The position numbers and the translations under genes are program-made. The notes below the pieces were generated by a model. The model saw nothing but the letters and a program-made list of their open reading frames with translations. It was not told the DNA's origin and did not search any database. DNA of 64,000 nucleotides, taken from assembly GCA_009781005.1 (NCBI GenBank), contig WQYX01000003.1, forward strand, positions 45,044 to 109,043, in the 5' to 3' direction. This DNA is from Polyangiaceae bacterium (GTDB lineage Bacteria > Myxococcota_A > Polyangia > Polyangiales > Polyangiaceae). This document shows positions 42,788-50,711 of the stretch, in pieces (positions within the stretch are counted from its first letter, which is position 1; the number at the start of each line of letters is the position of its first letter).

Positions 42788-43783
42788 GTGAGTGGAGATC
42801 CGAATGCGGAAAAGACGAGTGAGCGCTCGCCTCAGCGCAGAGTCCTTTTGGGTGAGCTGCTCGTCCAAGCGAAAGTCATCACGCCCGAGCAACTTGCCGA
42901 GGTTCTGCAAGCGCCGCGTGAGCCCGGAAAAAAGATCGGTCAGCTACTCATCGCGCGCGGCTGGCTGAACGAAGCGCAGCTCACGCAGACATTGAGCCTT
43001 CAGCTCAGTGTGCCGTGGGTGTCGCTTTATCACATCGACTTTTCACGTCAGCTTTTGAACTTGGTCTCGCGCGATCTGGCGGACCGCCATTGCATGATTC
43101 CGATCTTCGTGCGGCACGTAAAGGGACAGGGCGACACGCTCTACGTCGCGATGGACGATCCGACGAACAACGTCGCGATCGAAGAGGTGTCGAAGCAAGC
43201 GGGGCTGCCGACGAAGCCGATGATCGCGTCAGCCACGGACATTCGCAGCGCGATCCGCGTCTACTATGGCGAAGCTCCGGTACCGCAAAATACCGAGATA
43301 GCCACCGACGCTCGGCCGAGTCACGTCGAGGCGGAGCTCGAGTCGACGGAGCTCGAATCAACGGAGCTCGAGCCCGAATTGACTCCTGCTCCTCCGTCGC
43401 GTTCTGCGCCGCCTCTGCCGCGCACCAAGACGCGTTCTGAGTCGAGCGAAAGCCTATCGGCAGCACGACCAAGCACGCCGTCGGAGACCGACACGTCGGT
43501 GCGCCGTCATGGTGCGAAGGTGCTCGCGCTCACGTTGCTCGACGGCACGACCATCAATCTTCCTTCGAGGCCGACGCCGAACGACGAGCCCGAATCGTCC
43601 GATCACATCACGGCGCGCGACTACGTGAGCGCGCTCCGCGCCGTGGCTCATGGCGCCGACGCCGTCGAGATCCTTGGCGACAAGCCTCAGTGGGAGCCCG
43701 TCGTCGCCGCGCTCTTGTCGATTCTCCTCCGCAAGGGGCTCATCGCAGATTGGGAGTTCGTCGACGAACTCCGCAAGATTTAA
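42788..43783 (+). CDS. Stand-alone MshEN (PilB/GspE N-terminal) domain protein
   Basis: The protein has 331 residues from a GTG at 42788; a GTG at 42710 in the same frame would add a hydrophobic stretch and cannot be ruled out. Residues about 10-160 match the PilB/GspE N-terminal domain: RVLLGELLVQAKVITPEQL, KKIGQLLIARGWL and PIFVRHVKGQGDTLYVAM. Relatives of this domain bind cyclic di-GMP. The ATPase part is absent. A linker with the repeat ELESTELESTELE leads to a second, helical domain. It could be a c-di-GMP effector. Confidence 0.82.
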   Translation: MSGDPNAEKTSERSPQRRVLLGELLVQAKVITPEQLAEVLQAPREPGKKIGQLLIARGWLNEAQLTQTLSLQLSVPWVSLYHIDFSRQLLNLVSRDLADRHCMIPIFVRHVKGQGDTLYVAMDDPTNNVAIEEVSKQAGLPTKPMIASATDIRSAIRVYYGEAPVPQNTEIATDARPSHVEAELESTELESTELEPELTPAPPSRSAPPLPRTKTRSESSESLSAARPSTPSETDTSVRRHGAKVLALTLLDGTTINLPSRPTPNDEPESSDHITARDYVSALRAVAHGADAVEILGDKPQWEPVVAALLSILLRKGLIADWEFVDELRKI

Positions 43784-43854
43784 AGGGGCCCCATCCGCGC
43801 GTTTCGCTTCGCTCACCGCGCCGCCTTCCCCTTGTCCGTGCTCGTCAGGCACGT

Positions 43855-43878
43855 AGGGGCGCAGCATGCTGCGCCCCT
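43855..43878. repeat. 24-bp perfect palindrome of the GTAGGGGC type
   Basis: aggggcgcagcatgctgcgcccct is a perfect palindrome preceded by gt. Hairpins of this type also appear at 45281-45310 and 45324-45352. The gap 43784-43962 between the converging MshEN and SCP2 genes holds this and a second hairpin (agtgaa...ttcact, around 43939-43970). Either could end transcription. Confidence 0.7.
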
Positions 43879-43962
43879 CCCCGCCTTCCTGCGCGCGCCC
43901 GGGGAAGCCCGTGAGCGGAGCTCGAACGAGTCGCGAAAGTGAAGTGAGCCCGCTCGCGGGTT

Positions 43963-44292
43963 TCACTTGTACGAAAAGAGCTTTTGCAACTTCGTTGCGA
44001 GCATTGGGTTGCCCGAGACTTTGAGTTTGCCGGCAAAGAAAAGCTGCATGCCGGCCGTCTGCGGGTTTTCGAAGAGCTTCTGAAAGTCGTCCGCCGCAAT
44101 GGTGAGCGTGCAATCTGCTGGGCCATTGCCGGGTTTGCAGGATGGGCCCGTTGACGACACATCGATCTGCCACTCACCCTCGCCGGTGACATTCATCTGA
44201 TATTTGGCGCCGATGGTCTTCGCATCCTCGGCGTTCCTGGCGAGCGCACCGGGGAGCTCTTCGTTGAACAGCTTTTTGATGTCCACGGCCAT
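43963..44292 (-). CDS. SCP2 sterol-binding domain protein
   Basis: The protein has 109 residues, one SCP2 domain: KKLFNEELPGAL, GEGEWQIDV, CTLTIAADDFQKLF and the final MQLFFAGKLKVSGNPMLATK match the family. It forms a hydrophobic tunnel for acyl chains or sterols in the cytoplasm. The gene is divergent from an SDR gene that resembles the dehydrogenase part of MFE-2, whose eukaryotic versions end in the same SCP2 domain. Confidence 0.93.
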   Translation of the reverse strand: MAVDIKKLFNEELPGALARNAEDAKTIGAKYQMNVTGEGEWQIDVSSTGPSCKPGNGPADCTLTIAADDFQKLFENPQTAGMQLFFAGKLKVSGNPMLATKLQKLFSYK

Positions 44293-44404
44293 CGAATCCT
44301 CCTACGAGAAAGTGAATCGCGATTCAGCGCGTATCAAGCTCGCTCGATGACGTCAAGAGAGGATGACTTGCCTGCGAGCTCGCGATTGCGTAGCCACATG
44401 AGGC

Positions 44405-45283
44405 ATGGGTTTATTGGACGGCAAAGTCGCAATCATCACGGGCGCCGGTAACGGCATTGGTCGCGCGCACGCGCTCCTGTTTGCGGAAGAAGGCGCAAGC
44501 GTCGTGGTCAACGATGTCGGCGGTGCGCGGGACGGTACGGCAAGCAACGCTGTGAGTCCGGCGGACGCCGTGGTTCGCGAGATCGAGGCGGCCGGAGGCA
44601 AGGCCGTGGCATGCAACCATTCAGTTGCCTCCTCCGAAGGCGCCGCTGGCATCGTCGCGTGCGCTGTCTCGGCATTCGGGCGCGTTGATGTCCTGGTCAA
44701 CAACGCGGGCATCCTCCGCGACAAATCCTTCGCGAAGATGGATGAAGCCATGTGGGATGCAGTGATTGCGGTGCACCTCAAAGGCACCTTCCTTTGCTCT
44801 CAGGCCTTCGTGAAGCAGGTCATGGCGCAGAAAGGGCAGAAGGGTGAGGGCGGTGGTGTGGGCCAGGGCGCGCGCATCGTCAACACGACGAGCGTAAGTG
44901 GCATGATGGGCAATTTCGGCCAAGCCAACTACGCCGCGGCGAAGGCCGGTATTTACGGACTGACGCGCACGATGTCGATCGAGCTTCAGAAGCATCGCAT
45001 CATGGTCAACGCGCTCGCGCCGATCGCCAAAACTCGAATGACCGAGGATCTCCCGATGTTTCACGGCGTCGAGACCCTGACACCGAGCCACGTTGCGCCG
45101 GCCGCATTGTTTCTCGCGAGCGATCTCGCGGGCGATCGCACCGGGTACATCCTCGCCGTTGCCGGCGCGCGTCTTTACGCGTTCAAGATGATCGAGACAA
45201 CTGGCAAGTTCAAAGATGAATCCGGTGGCATCTGGACCGCGCAAGAGATTGCTGACCACTGGGACGCGATCATCAAAGGGTAG
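44405..45283 (+). CDS. SDR similar to the MFE-2 (3R)-hydroxyacyl-CoA dehydrogenase domain
   Basis: The protein has 292 residues. TGAGNGIGRAHALLFAEEGASVVVNDVGG, quoted here only as far as TGAGNGIGRAHALLFAEEG, is the coenzyme loop at 12-30. NNAGILRDKSF near 99-109, Ser around 163, Tyr176 and Lys180 (NYAAAK) complete the site. The NDxGG and GILRDKSF features are typical of peroxisomal multifunctional enzyme type 2, which oxidises (3R)-hydroxyacyl-CoA. The C-terminal extension, including the region around WTAQEIADHWD, is also like that family. A fatty acid or bile-acid-like acyl-CoA substrate is plausible. Confidence 0.85.
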   Translation: MGLLDGKVAIITGAGNGIGRAHALLFAEEGASVVVNDVGGARDGTASNAVSPADAVVREIEAAGGKAVACNHSVASSEGAAGIVACAVSAFGRVDVLVNNAGILRDKSFAKMDEAMWDAVIAVHLKGTFLCSQAFVKQVMAQKGQKGEGGGVGQGARIVNTTSVSGMMGNFGQANYAAAKAGIYGLTRTMSIELQKHRIMVNALAPIAKTRMTEDLPMFHGVETLTPSHVAPAALFLASDLAGDRTGYILAVAGARLYAFKMIETTGKFKDESGGIWTAQEIADHWDAIIKG

Positions 45284-45352
45284 GGGGCAGGCACAGGGGC
45301 CTGCCCCTACGGCCGCCAAACCACCGTAGGGGCGGACCCCCGTGGCCGCCCT
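45281..45352. repeat. Two GTAGGGGC-type hairpins between SDR and dapA
   Basis: The first (45281-45310) starts in the TAG stop of the SDR gene: gcaggc pairs with gcctgc inside an outer tagggg/cccta stem. The second (45324-45352) is ggggcggaccccc followed by gtggccgcc. They may end the SDR transcript. dapA begins 46 bp further on. Confidence 0.6.
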
Positions 45353-45397
45353 CTTTCCCTTGCCAACGGCGCGCCTCCATACGACAAAGGATGCGCC

Positions 45398-46300
45398 ATG
45401 CCGAACATTCAATTCGAGGGAACCTTCACCGCCATCGTCACGCCCTTCAAAGACGACGCGGACAAGTCGATCGACTGGGATAGCTACGATCGCCTCGTTC
45501 ATGCCCAACTCGACGCGAAGATCGACGGCATCGTTCCGTGCGGCACGACGGGCGAAAGCCCCACGCTCGATCACGAAGAGCACATCGAGGTCATTCGGCG
45601 CACCGTGAAGATTGCGAAGGGCAAATCGATCGTGCTTGCCGGCGCGGGCTCGAACTCCACGCGCGAGGCGATCGCGCTCTCACGAGCGGCAGAGCGTGCG
45701 GGAGCCGACGCCGTCATGGTCGTGGTGCCGTATTACAACAGGCCGTCGCAGGAAGGCCTGCTCGAGCACTTCGTTGCGGTTGCTGCGTCGGTTCGGTGCC
45801 CTGTGATGATCTACAACATTCCGGGGCGCACCGGCATGGATCTCGCGGCCGCGACGCTCGCGAAGATCGCGGAGCGCGCACCAAACGTCGTCGCCACGAA
45901 GGAGGCGACGGGCAACGTGCTTCGCACACAGGAAATCGTGCGCAAGATGGGCAGCCGCATGTCGGTGCTCTCTGGCGACGACGGGCTGACGCTGCCGATG
46001 ATTTCGGTTGGCGCGCGAGGTGTCATCAGCGTGACGGCCAACGTTTATCCGGCTGCGGTCCGGCACGCGACGCGCCTCGCGCTCGATGGCAAGTTCGATG
46101 ACGCGCGCCGCGCCCACTTCGCGCTCATGCCCGTTCACGAAGTCATGTTCATCGAGGCAAGCCCCGGACCGGTAAAAGCAGCACTCGCGCACAAGGGTTT
46201 CATCCAGGAGACCGTGCGTGGCCCCCTCACCACGATAACGGCGCCGTCGCGTGCGAAGGTGAAAGAGACTCTCGTGGCCTACGACGGAGATCGAGCATGA
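45398..46300 (+). CDS. dapA: 4-hydroxy-tetrahydrodipicolinate synthase
   Basis: This enzyme starts lysine/diaminopimelate synthesis by condensing pyruvate with aspartate semialdehyde. It has 300 residues, the normal length. The Schiff-base Lys168 is in VATKEATGN. Tyr139 is in MIYNIPGRTG, and the substrate loop GTTGE is at 49-53. The stop codon overlaps the dapB start (ATGA), giving a two-gene operon for consecutive steps. Confidence 0.96.
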   Translation: MPNIQFEGTFTAIVTPFKDDADKSIDWDSYDRLVHAQLDAKIDGIVPCGTTGESPTLDHEEHIEVIRRTVKIAKGKSIVLAGAGSNSTREAIALSRAAERAGADAVMVVVPYYNRPSQEGLLEHFVAVAASVRCPVMIYNIPGRTGMDLAAATLAKIAERAPNVVATKEATGNVLRTQEIVRKMGSRMSVLSGDDGLTLPMISVGARGVISVTANVYPAAVRHATRLALDGKFDDARRAHFALMPVHEVMFIEASPGPVKAALAHKGFIQETVRGPLTTITAPSRAKVKETLVAYDGDRA

Positions 46301-47088
46301 GCGCGTCACCTGTCCGCATCGCGGTTCTCGAAGCGAACGGTCGTATGGGCCGCGCCGTCGTGCGCCTTGCGCAAGAAAACGGCATGAAGGTCGTCTGCGC
46401 CGTAGGCGCCGGTGACGTCGGGCGCGACGCAGGCGAGCTCGCGGGTGTTGGGCACCTCGGTGTTCCCGTCGTCTCGAGCGTCTCTTCCATCGCGAGCAAC
46501 GGCGCCAACGTCGTCGTCGATTTCTCGGCTCCTCAGGCGCTCGTTGAAGCATGCGACGTCTGCGCGAAAGCGAAGATTGCTCTCGTCAGCGGCACCACCG
46601 GCTCGTCCGACGACGTGCGGGTGGCCCTCGATGAAACTGCGAAGTCTGTCGCAGTGATGTGGGAGCCGAACATGAGCGTCGGGATCCACGTGTTGTCGAT
46701 GCTGGTCAAGCAGGCGACGATCGCCCTCGGCGACGCTTTCGATGTCGAAGTCATCGAAACGCATCATCGCGCGAAGGTCGATGCGCCAAGCGGAACTGCG
46801 ATTCGCCTTGGCAACGTCGTGCGTGATGCACGTAGCGGTCGCTACGTGCACGGTCGTGAGGGACGGCCCGGGCCGCGCCCGCGCGACGAGATCGGCATGC
46901 ATGCGGTGCGCGGTGGCGACGTCATCGGTGACCACACGGTCTTCTTCTTCGGCGACGGCGAACGCATCGAGCTCACACATCGCGCATCGAATCGTGATCT
47001 GTTCGCGCACGGCGCACTGCGGGCAGCACGCTGGATTGCGGTGCGCACGCCTGGTCGCTACACGCTGGCGGACATACTTACGCGATGA
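46297..47088 (+). CDS. dapB: 4-hydroxy-tetrahydrodipicolinate reductase
   Basis: It follows dapA in the lysine/peptidoglycan pathway. It has 263 residues. The coenzyme loop is VLEANGRMGRAV, slightly unlike the common GAxGRMG. VSGTTG, the catalytic ETHHRAKVDAPSGTA and the late VRGGDVIGDHTV are typical. The C-terminus overlaps the end of the converging LuxC-like gene by 31 bp. Confidence 0.95.
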   Translation: MSASPVRIAVLEANGRMGRAVVRLAQENGMKVVCAVGAGDVGRDAGELAGVGHLGVPVVSSVSSIASNGANVVVDFSAPQALVEACDVCAKAKIALVSGTTGSSDDVRVALDETAKSVAVMWEPNMSVGIHVLSMLVKQATIALGDAFDVEVIETHHRAKVDAPSGTAIRLGNVVRDARSGRYVHGREGRPGPRPRDEIGMHAVRGGDVIGDHTVFFFGDGERIELTHRASNRDLFAHGALRAARWIAVRTPGRYTLADILTR

Positions 47089-48119
47089 TCGACGGGGCCG
47101 TCGAAGGGTGGCCGCTGCATCCAACCAAGTTTTGATAGGCGTGCCCATGACGGAGCAAGCCGGCGCGCCGAGTCGATGTCGTCGCTGCCGACCGCGACGA
47201 TGGCACGAGACAAGTGCGCGATCCGCCCGGTAGCCGCGCCGGCGTTCGCGCTCGATGTAACATGCACATGTCGATAGGACGGGGGGAGCACGAGAGGCGA
47301 ACTCGACGGAGCGATCGCGACCACGTGTGCGCTTCCGACGAGGGCTTTGCCTGCGTACGTCATGGTCGAGACGTATCGTTCGGAGTCTGCGCGTTCGGCG
47401 GCCGGGACGAAACCTCGCGGGACGACGCGTCCGAGCCGCTCGAGTGCCTCGTGAAGTGTGCCGCCGAAGCTCGTGGCGCATGTATCGTCGCCCTCGACGA
47501 GCGCGATGCGCGGACTCAAGCAACCGCGTTGATCGAATGCAACGACGTCGTTGGCGAGGGCAGCCGCGGCCGCGTCGAAGTCGGCGCGGTGTGAGATCCA
47601 CGCGATCCCCATGCCGCTGCCGTGCCCCACGACCGGCACGTGGGACTTGGCAGCCACGGCGGCGATGGTCTCGTCGCGACCGTAGACATGGATCTGGCCG
47701 CGATGGATCGCGGCGACATCGAGATCCTCGTCGAGTTGCAACGACGAATCCCCGCGAAGAGCGGCAGCGCGAACGAGGGCTCGCGCAAATGCAGGATCAC
47801 GTTTCGAAGGGCGCACCACCACGTCGGCAGATGCGGCTCTTGCGATCGCGAGGGCGCGGAGGGCGCCGACGAACACGTTGGCAGAGAGGATCACCGCAAC
47901 ACGCTCGGCATCGCCTGCGGCCGCGACCAAGCTCGCGATCTCGGCGTCCTCCGGAAAAAGCTCGAGATGCTTTTCGAAAGCGAGCTCTACGCCTTCGCGT
48001 GACAGGCCAGAAGATCGGATGATCTCGTCCATGATGGCATCGCGCGACGCTGCTACATCGCGCGCCGCCAAGACGATGCGTCGAACATCGGCCGCCCGAT
48101 TCTCCGCACTTCGTTTCAT
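47058..48119 (-). CDS. LuxC-like acyl-CoA/acyl-protein reductase
   Basis: The protein has 353 residues from MKRSAENRAAD. The LuxC pattern is visible: a helical start, VVVRPSKRDPAFARALVRA, VVGHGSGMGIAW and the catalytic Cys in DQRGCLSPR. LuxC reduces an activated fatty acyl group to the aldehyde with NADPH. It overlaps the LuxE-like gene by 4 bp upstream and converges on dapB. Together with that LuxE-like enzyme and an aminotransferase it forms one operon. Confidence 0.88.
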   Translation of the reverse strand: MKRSAENRAADVRRIVLAARDVAASRDAIMDEIIRSSGLSREGVELAFEKHLELFPEDAEIASLVAAAGDAERVAVILSANVFVGALRALAIARAASADVVVRPSKRDPAFARALVRAAALRGDSSLQLDEDLDVAAIHRGQIHVYGRDETIAAVAAKSHVPVVGHGSGMGIAWISHRADFDAAAAALANDVVAFDQRGCLSPRIALVEGDDTCATSFGGTLHEALERLGRVVPRGFVPAAERADSERYVSTMTYAGKALVGSAHVVAIAPSSSPLVLPPSYRHVHVTSSANAGAATGRIAHLSRAIVAVGSDDIDSARRLAPSWARLSKLGWMQRPPFDGPVDHRVSMSASV

Positions 48120-49363
48120 TCGCAATTGCTCGTGCGACCGAGCAGTTCGTCGATGGCGATCGAGCAGCCGCGCGGCGGAGCACCGGGTGCTCGGCCCAAG
48201 AGCTCGAAACCTCCCGGAACGCGCCGCACGCGATCTTGCGTGAGGACCGCGACGGCACTGTCGACGTTCATGGCATCGATGATTTTCGCAATGCCTATCG
48301 TGCCGTCCTCGACGGGCGCGAGCGTCTCGGGATCCACGGGTACGACGCGTGCCCACGGAGGCTCTGCGAAGACGCCTTTTATACCGCTTTCGATTTGACG
48401 CGATTTCATCGTTGGCGGCTGCGGTGCGGTCCTCAAAGCCGCAGCAGGCTGTTCCGGTCCGCTCCTCGCCGGCCGCCTCGAACTCGCGTCAACTTGAAAG
48501 CGGTCTGGCGCCGCGGAATCGAAGAGCGATCGTTCATAAAATTGGCTCGAGAGCTCGGTCATGCCGTACTCGGCAACGATCGCGCGCTCGTCGATCGACA
48601 GAACGCGAGCGAGCTCGCGACGGAGTGCATCGGCGGGCACCTCACGGCTCTTGCCTTTGTAGCCGCCGGTTTGCATGACGCGGCTGCCCCTCGGCAGCGC
48701 AAACGACGCGTCGCCGAGCGCGTCGAGAAAGTGGACGTATGCGAACGACGTCCCGAGGAGCAAGACCGGCTCCTTTTGTGCCATCGCGATCGCGACGCGC
48801 GCGTCGAACGTGGATAGATCGATGATGCCGTCACGCACGAGGAACGTTTCGTCGCGCGAAGCAGGATGCCCGAACGCCTCCGCGAAGAGCTGGCACATAT
48901 GAATGAGCGATGAATCGGGCACTTCTTCGGGCGATGGCGCGAGCACGAGGACGGGGATCTTGGACGGCGTGAGATCGCGAACGAGCCAGTGCCTGCCGAA
49001 CGCGACAGCGGCCGCGTCGTACGTTGCCACGTCGCGTATCGCGTGCTCACCGCGCATTTGCGGCCCTTGCGTCGTGCCGCTCGTTCGAAATACGATCGCG
49101 GTGTGGGCGAATGCGGCGACGCGCGTGAGCTTGAAGGCATCCGTGGGAACGGCGACGATGTCCGAGGCGCTCGAGAAGGATGCAGGATCCATCCTTCGTG
49201 CACGGCATAGGCGAGCGTAACCCTCGATGACGTCTGCCTGAAACCGCGCGATGTCGCACGCGAGGGCGTCCATCGACTCGGCAGAGGGCTCGCCGCGCTC
49301 GAAGGCAGACACGAATGCGCGCGCGCGTTCGTGCAGTGCCGTGCTGCGATATCCTATTTCCAA
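48116..49363 (-). CDS. LuxE-like acyl-protein synthetase with an in-frame family A insertion
   Basis: LuxE enzymes activate a fatty acid as acyl-AMP and pass it to a protein or the reductase. The protein has 415 residues from a TTG with aagga 5 bases upstream. The adenylation pattern is clear: TAIVFRTSGTTQGPQMRG (P-loop), QTGGYKGKSREV and AEYGMTELSSQFYE. After FDSAAP comes a 42-residue segment, DRFQVDASS to RQIESGI, translated from repeat A4. KGVFAEPPWARVVPVDPETL then resumes the normal sequence. Removing the insert gives about 374 residues, the usual LuxE size. Whether the enzyme tolerates it is unknown. Confidence 0.85.
   Translation of the reverse strand: MEIGYRSTALHERARAFVSAFERGEPSAESMDALACDIARFQADVIEGYARLCRARRMDPASFSSASDIVAVPTDAFKLTRVAAFAHTAIVFRTSGTTQGPQMRGEHAIRDVATYDAAAVAFGRHWLVRDLTPSKIPVLVLAPSPEEVPDSSLIHMCQLFAEAFGHPASRDETFLVRDGIIDLSTFDARVAIAMAQKEPVLLLGTSFAYVHFLDALGDASFALPRGSRVMQTGGYKGKSREVPADALRRELARVLSIDERAIVAEYGMTELSSQFYERSLFDSAAPDRFQVDASSRRPARSGPEQPAAALRTAPQPPTMKSRQIESGIKGVFAEPPWARVVPVDPETLAPVEDGTIGIAKIIDAMNVDSAVAVLTQDRVRRVPGGFELLGRAPGAPPRGCSIAIDELLGRTSNCE
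48382..48506 (-). repeat. Family A palindromic element A4, inside the LuxE-like gene
   Basis: The unit between gaccgc and gcggta is 124 bp. The arms ccgctttcgatttgacgcga and tcgcgtcaacttgaaagcgg are inverted repeats. It is fully open in the reading frame of the host gene. With a 2-bp target duplication the insertion would be 126 bp, exactly 42 codons. Confidence 0.9.
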
Positions 49364-50706
49364 GATGATCCTTGATTGTGTGATTTGGATTCCATCACCG
49401 AAAGCACTTCTTCGAGGGCGGCCGCGAAGGCATCGAGCAGCTCGAATGCGATGGTGAGCGGTGGTGACAGCGTGAGCGCATTGCCCCGCACGCCACCCGT
49501 GAGGACGATAAACCCGCGCTCCAAGAGTGTGCGTGACACCGAAAGAGCGATGGCGGCAGTCTCGAATTCTATTCCCACCATGAGCCCGCGGCCCCGCACG
49601 ACCGCGCGCGACTGCGTATTGGCACAAGCTACTTCCAGGCGCGCGCGGAAGCGATCCCCGAGCTCGATGGTCCGGGGAGCGAGGTCCTTCGCCACTGCGA
49701 TTGTCGCGAGTGCCGCCGCGCATGCGGGAGGCGAACCGAAATGCGTGCCGGTGTGAATCGTCGCACCGCCGTGAGCGCCCCACGCCGCCATCACGTTCGC
49801 GCGCCCGACGCATGCGGAGATGGGCATGCCGCCGCCGAGACCTTTGCCGAGGCATACGACGTCGGCAATGACGCCTTCGTGTTCGAGCGCCAGCATCGTT
49901 CCCGTGCGCCCCACGCCGCTCCACACTTCGTCGGCAACGAGGAGCGCGTCGTGCTCGTCGCACGCTTCGCGGAGCGCCCGGACGAATCCGTTGGGCGGCA
50001 CGACGCATCCTCCGCGTCCGAGGATCGGTTCGACGAGTACGGCGCCGACATCGCCGCGCGAAAACGCGGCGCGGACAGCGTTGATGCTCTCGTCGAGATC
50101 GCTCGCTCTCGACGGATACGGCGCGAACGATACGAAGTCTCCGAGCTGCGCAACGAACGGCTCACGAAAGCTCGATGAAAAACCGAGCGCCGCAAGTGGT
50201 CCGTGGGATAGCCCGTGATAACTGCCCGAAAATGCCAAGATGCGCGGTTTGCTCGTTGCGAGAGCCACGGTCTTGAGTGCGCACGACACGGCGTCGGCGC
50301 CGGAGAGACCGAGCATCACGCGCGCGCCTGGCTCGGGATAGAGCGCGGAGATCGCCTCGCACGCGCGCACTTTGACGTCGGACGCATAGACGTCGCCAAG
50401 CGCGAGTGGCAACTCGTCGATGGCTGCATGCATCGCCGCGGTCGCTGCATTTGGTGGGTAACCGAGCAAGAGCGCGCCGAAGCCCGCGGTGAGATCGACG
50501 TAGCGATTGCCGTCGACGTCGTAGACATTCGATCCGTGCCCTCGCGCATAGACGACGGGTGCATGCGAGGCTCCGGACGCTGCACTGCGCGCCTGCCGTC
50601 GCGCATCGAACGCCGGAGACTCGACTTCCGACAGGCGTGCACCGAGCTCGCGTGAACGCGGTCCGGGTGGTGGAACCGTCATCTCCGGAAGCTCGTCTCG
50701 ATTCAC
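49354..50706 (-). CDS. Class III (PLP-dependent) aminotransferase
   Basis: The protein has 450 residues. The Schiff-base Lys lies in CLGKGLGGGMPI, the cofactor Asp in LVADEVWSGVGRTG, and HTGTHFGSPPACAA is another class III motif. GSYHGLSHGP is also typical. Relatives include ornithine/4-aminobutyrate aminotransferases and glutamate semialdehyde aminomutase. The stop codon overlaps the LuxE-like start, so an amino group may be transferred to the aldehyde made by the LuxE/LuxC pair. That link is inference. Confidence 0.9.
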   Translation of the reverse strand: MNRDELPEMTVPPPGPRSRELGARLSEVESPAFDARRQARSAASGASHAPVVYARGHGSNVYDVDGNRYVDLTAGFGALLLGYPPNAATAAMHAAIDELPLALGDVYASDVKVRACEAISALYPEPGARVMLGLSGADAVSCALKTVALATSKPRILAFSGSYHGLSHGPLAALGFSSSFREPFVAQLGDFVSFAPYPSRASDLDESINAVRAAFSRGDVGAVLVEPILGRGGCVVPPNGFVRALREACDEHDALLVADEVWSGVGRTGTMLALEHEGVIADVVCLGKGLGGGMPISACVGRANVMAAWGAHGGATIHTGTHFGSPPACAAALATIAVAKDLAPRTIELGDRFRARLEVACANTQSRAVVRGRGLMVGIEFETAAIALSVSRTLLERGFIVLTGGVRGNALTLSPPLTIAFELLDAFAAALEEVLSVMESKSHNQGSSWK

Positions 50707-50711
50707 AGCAG

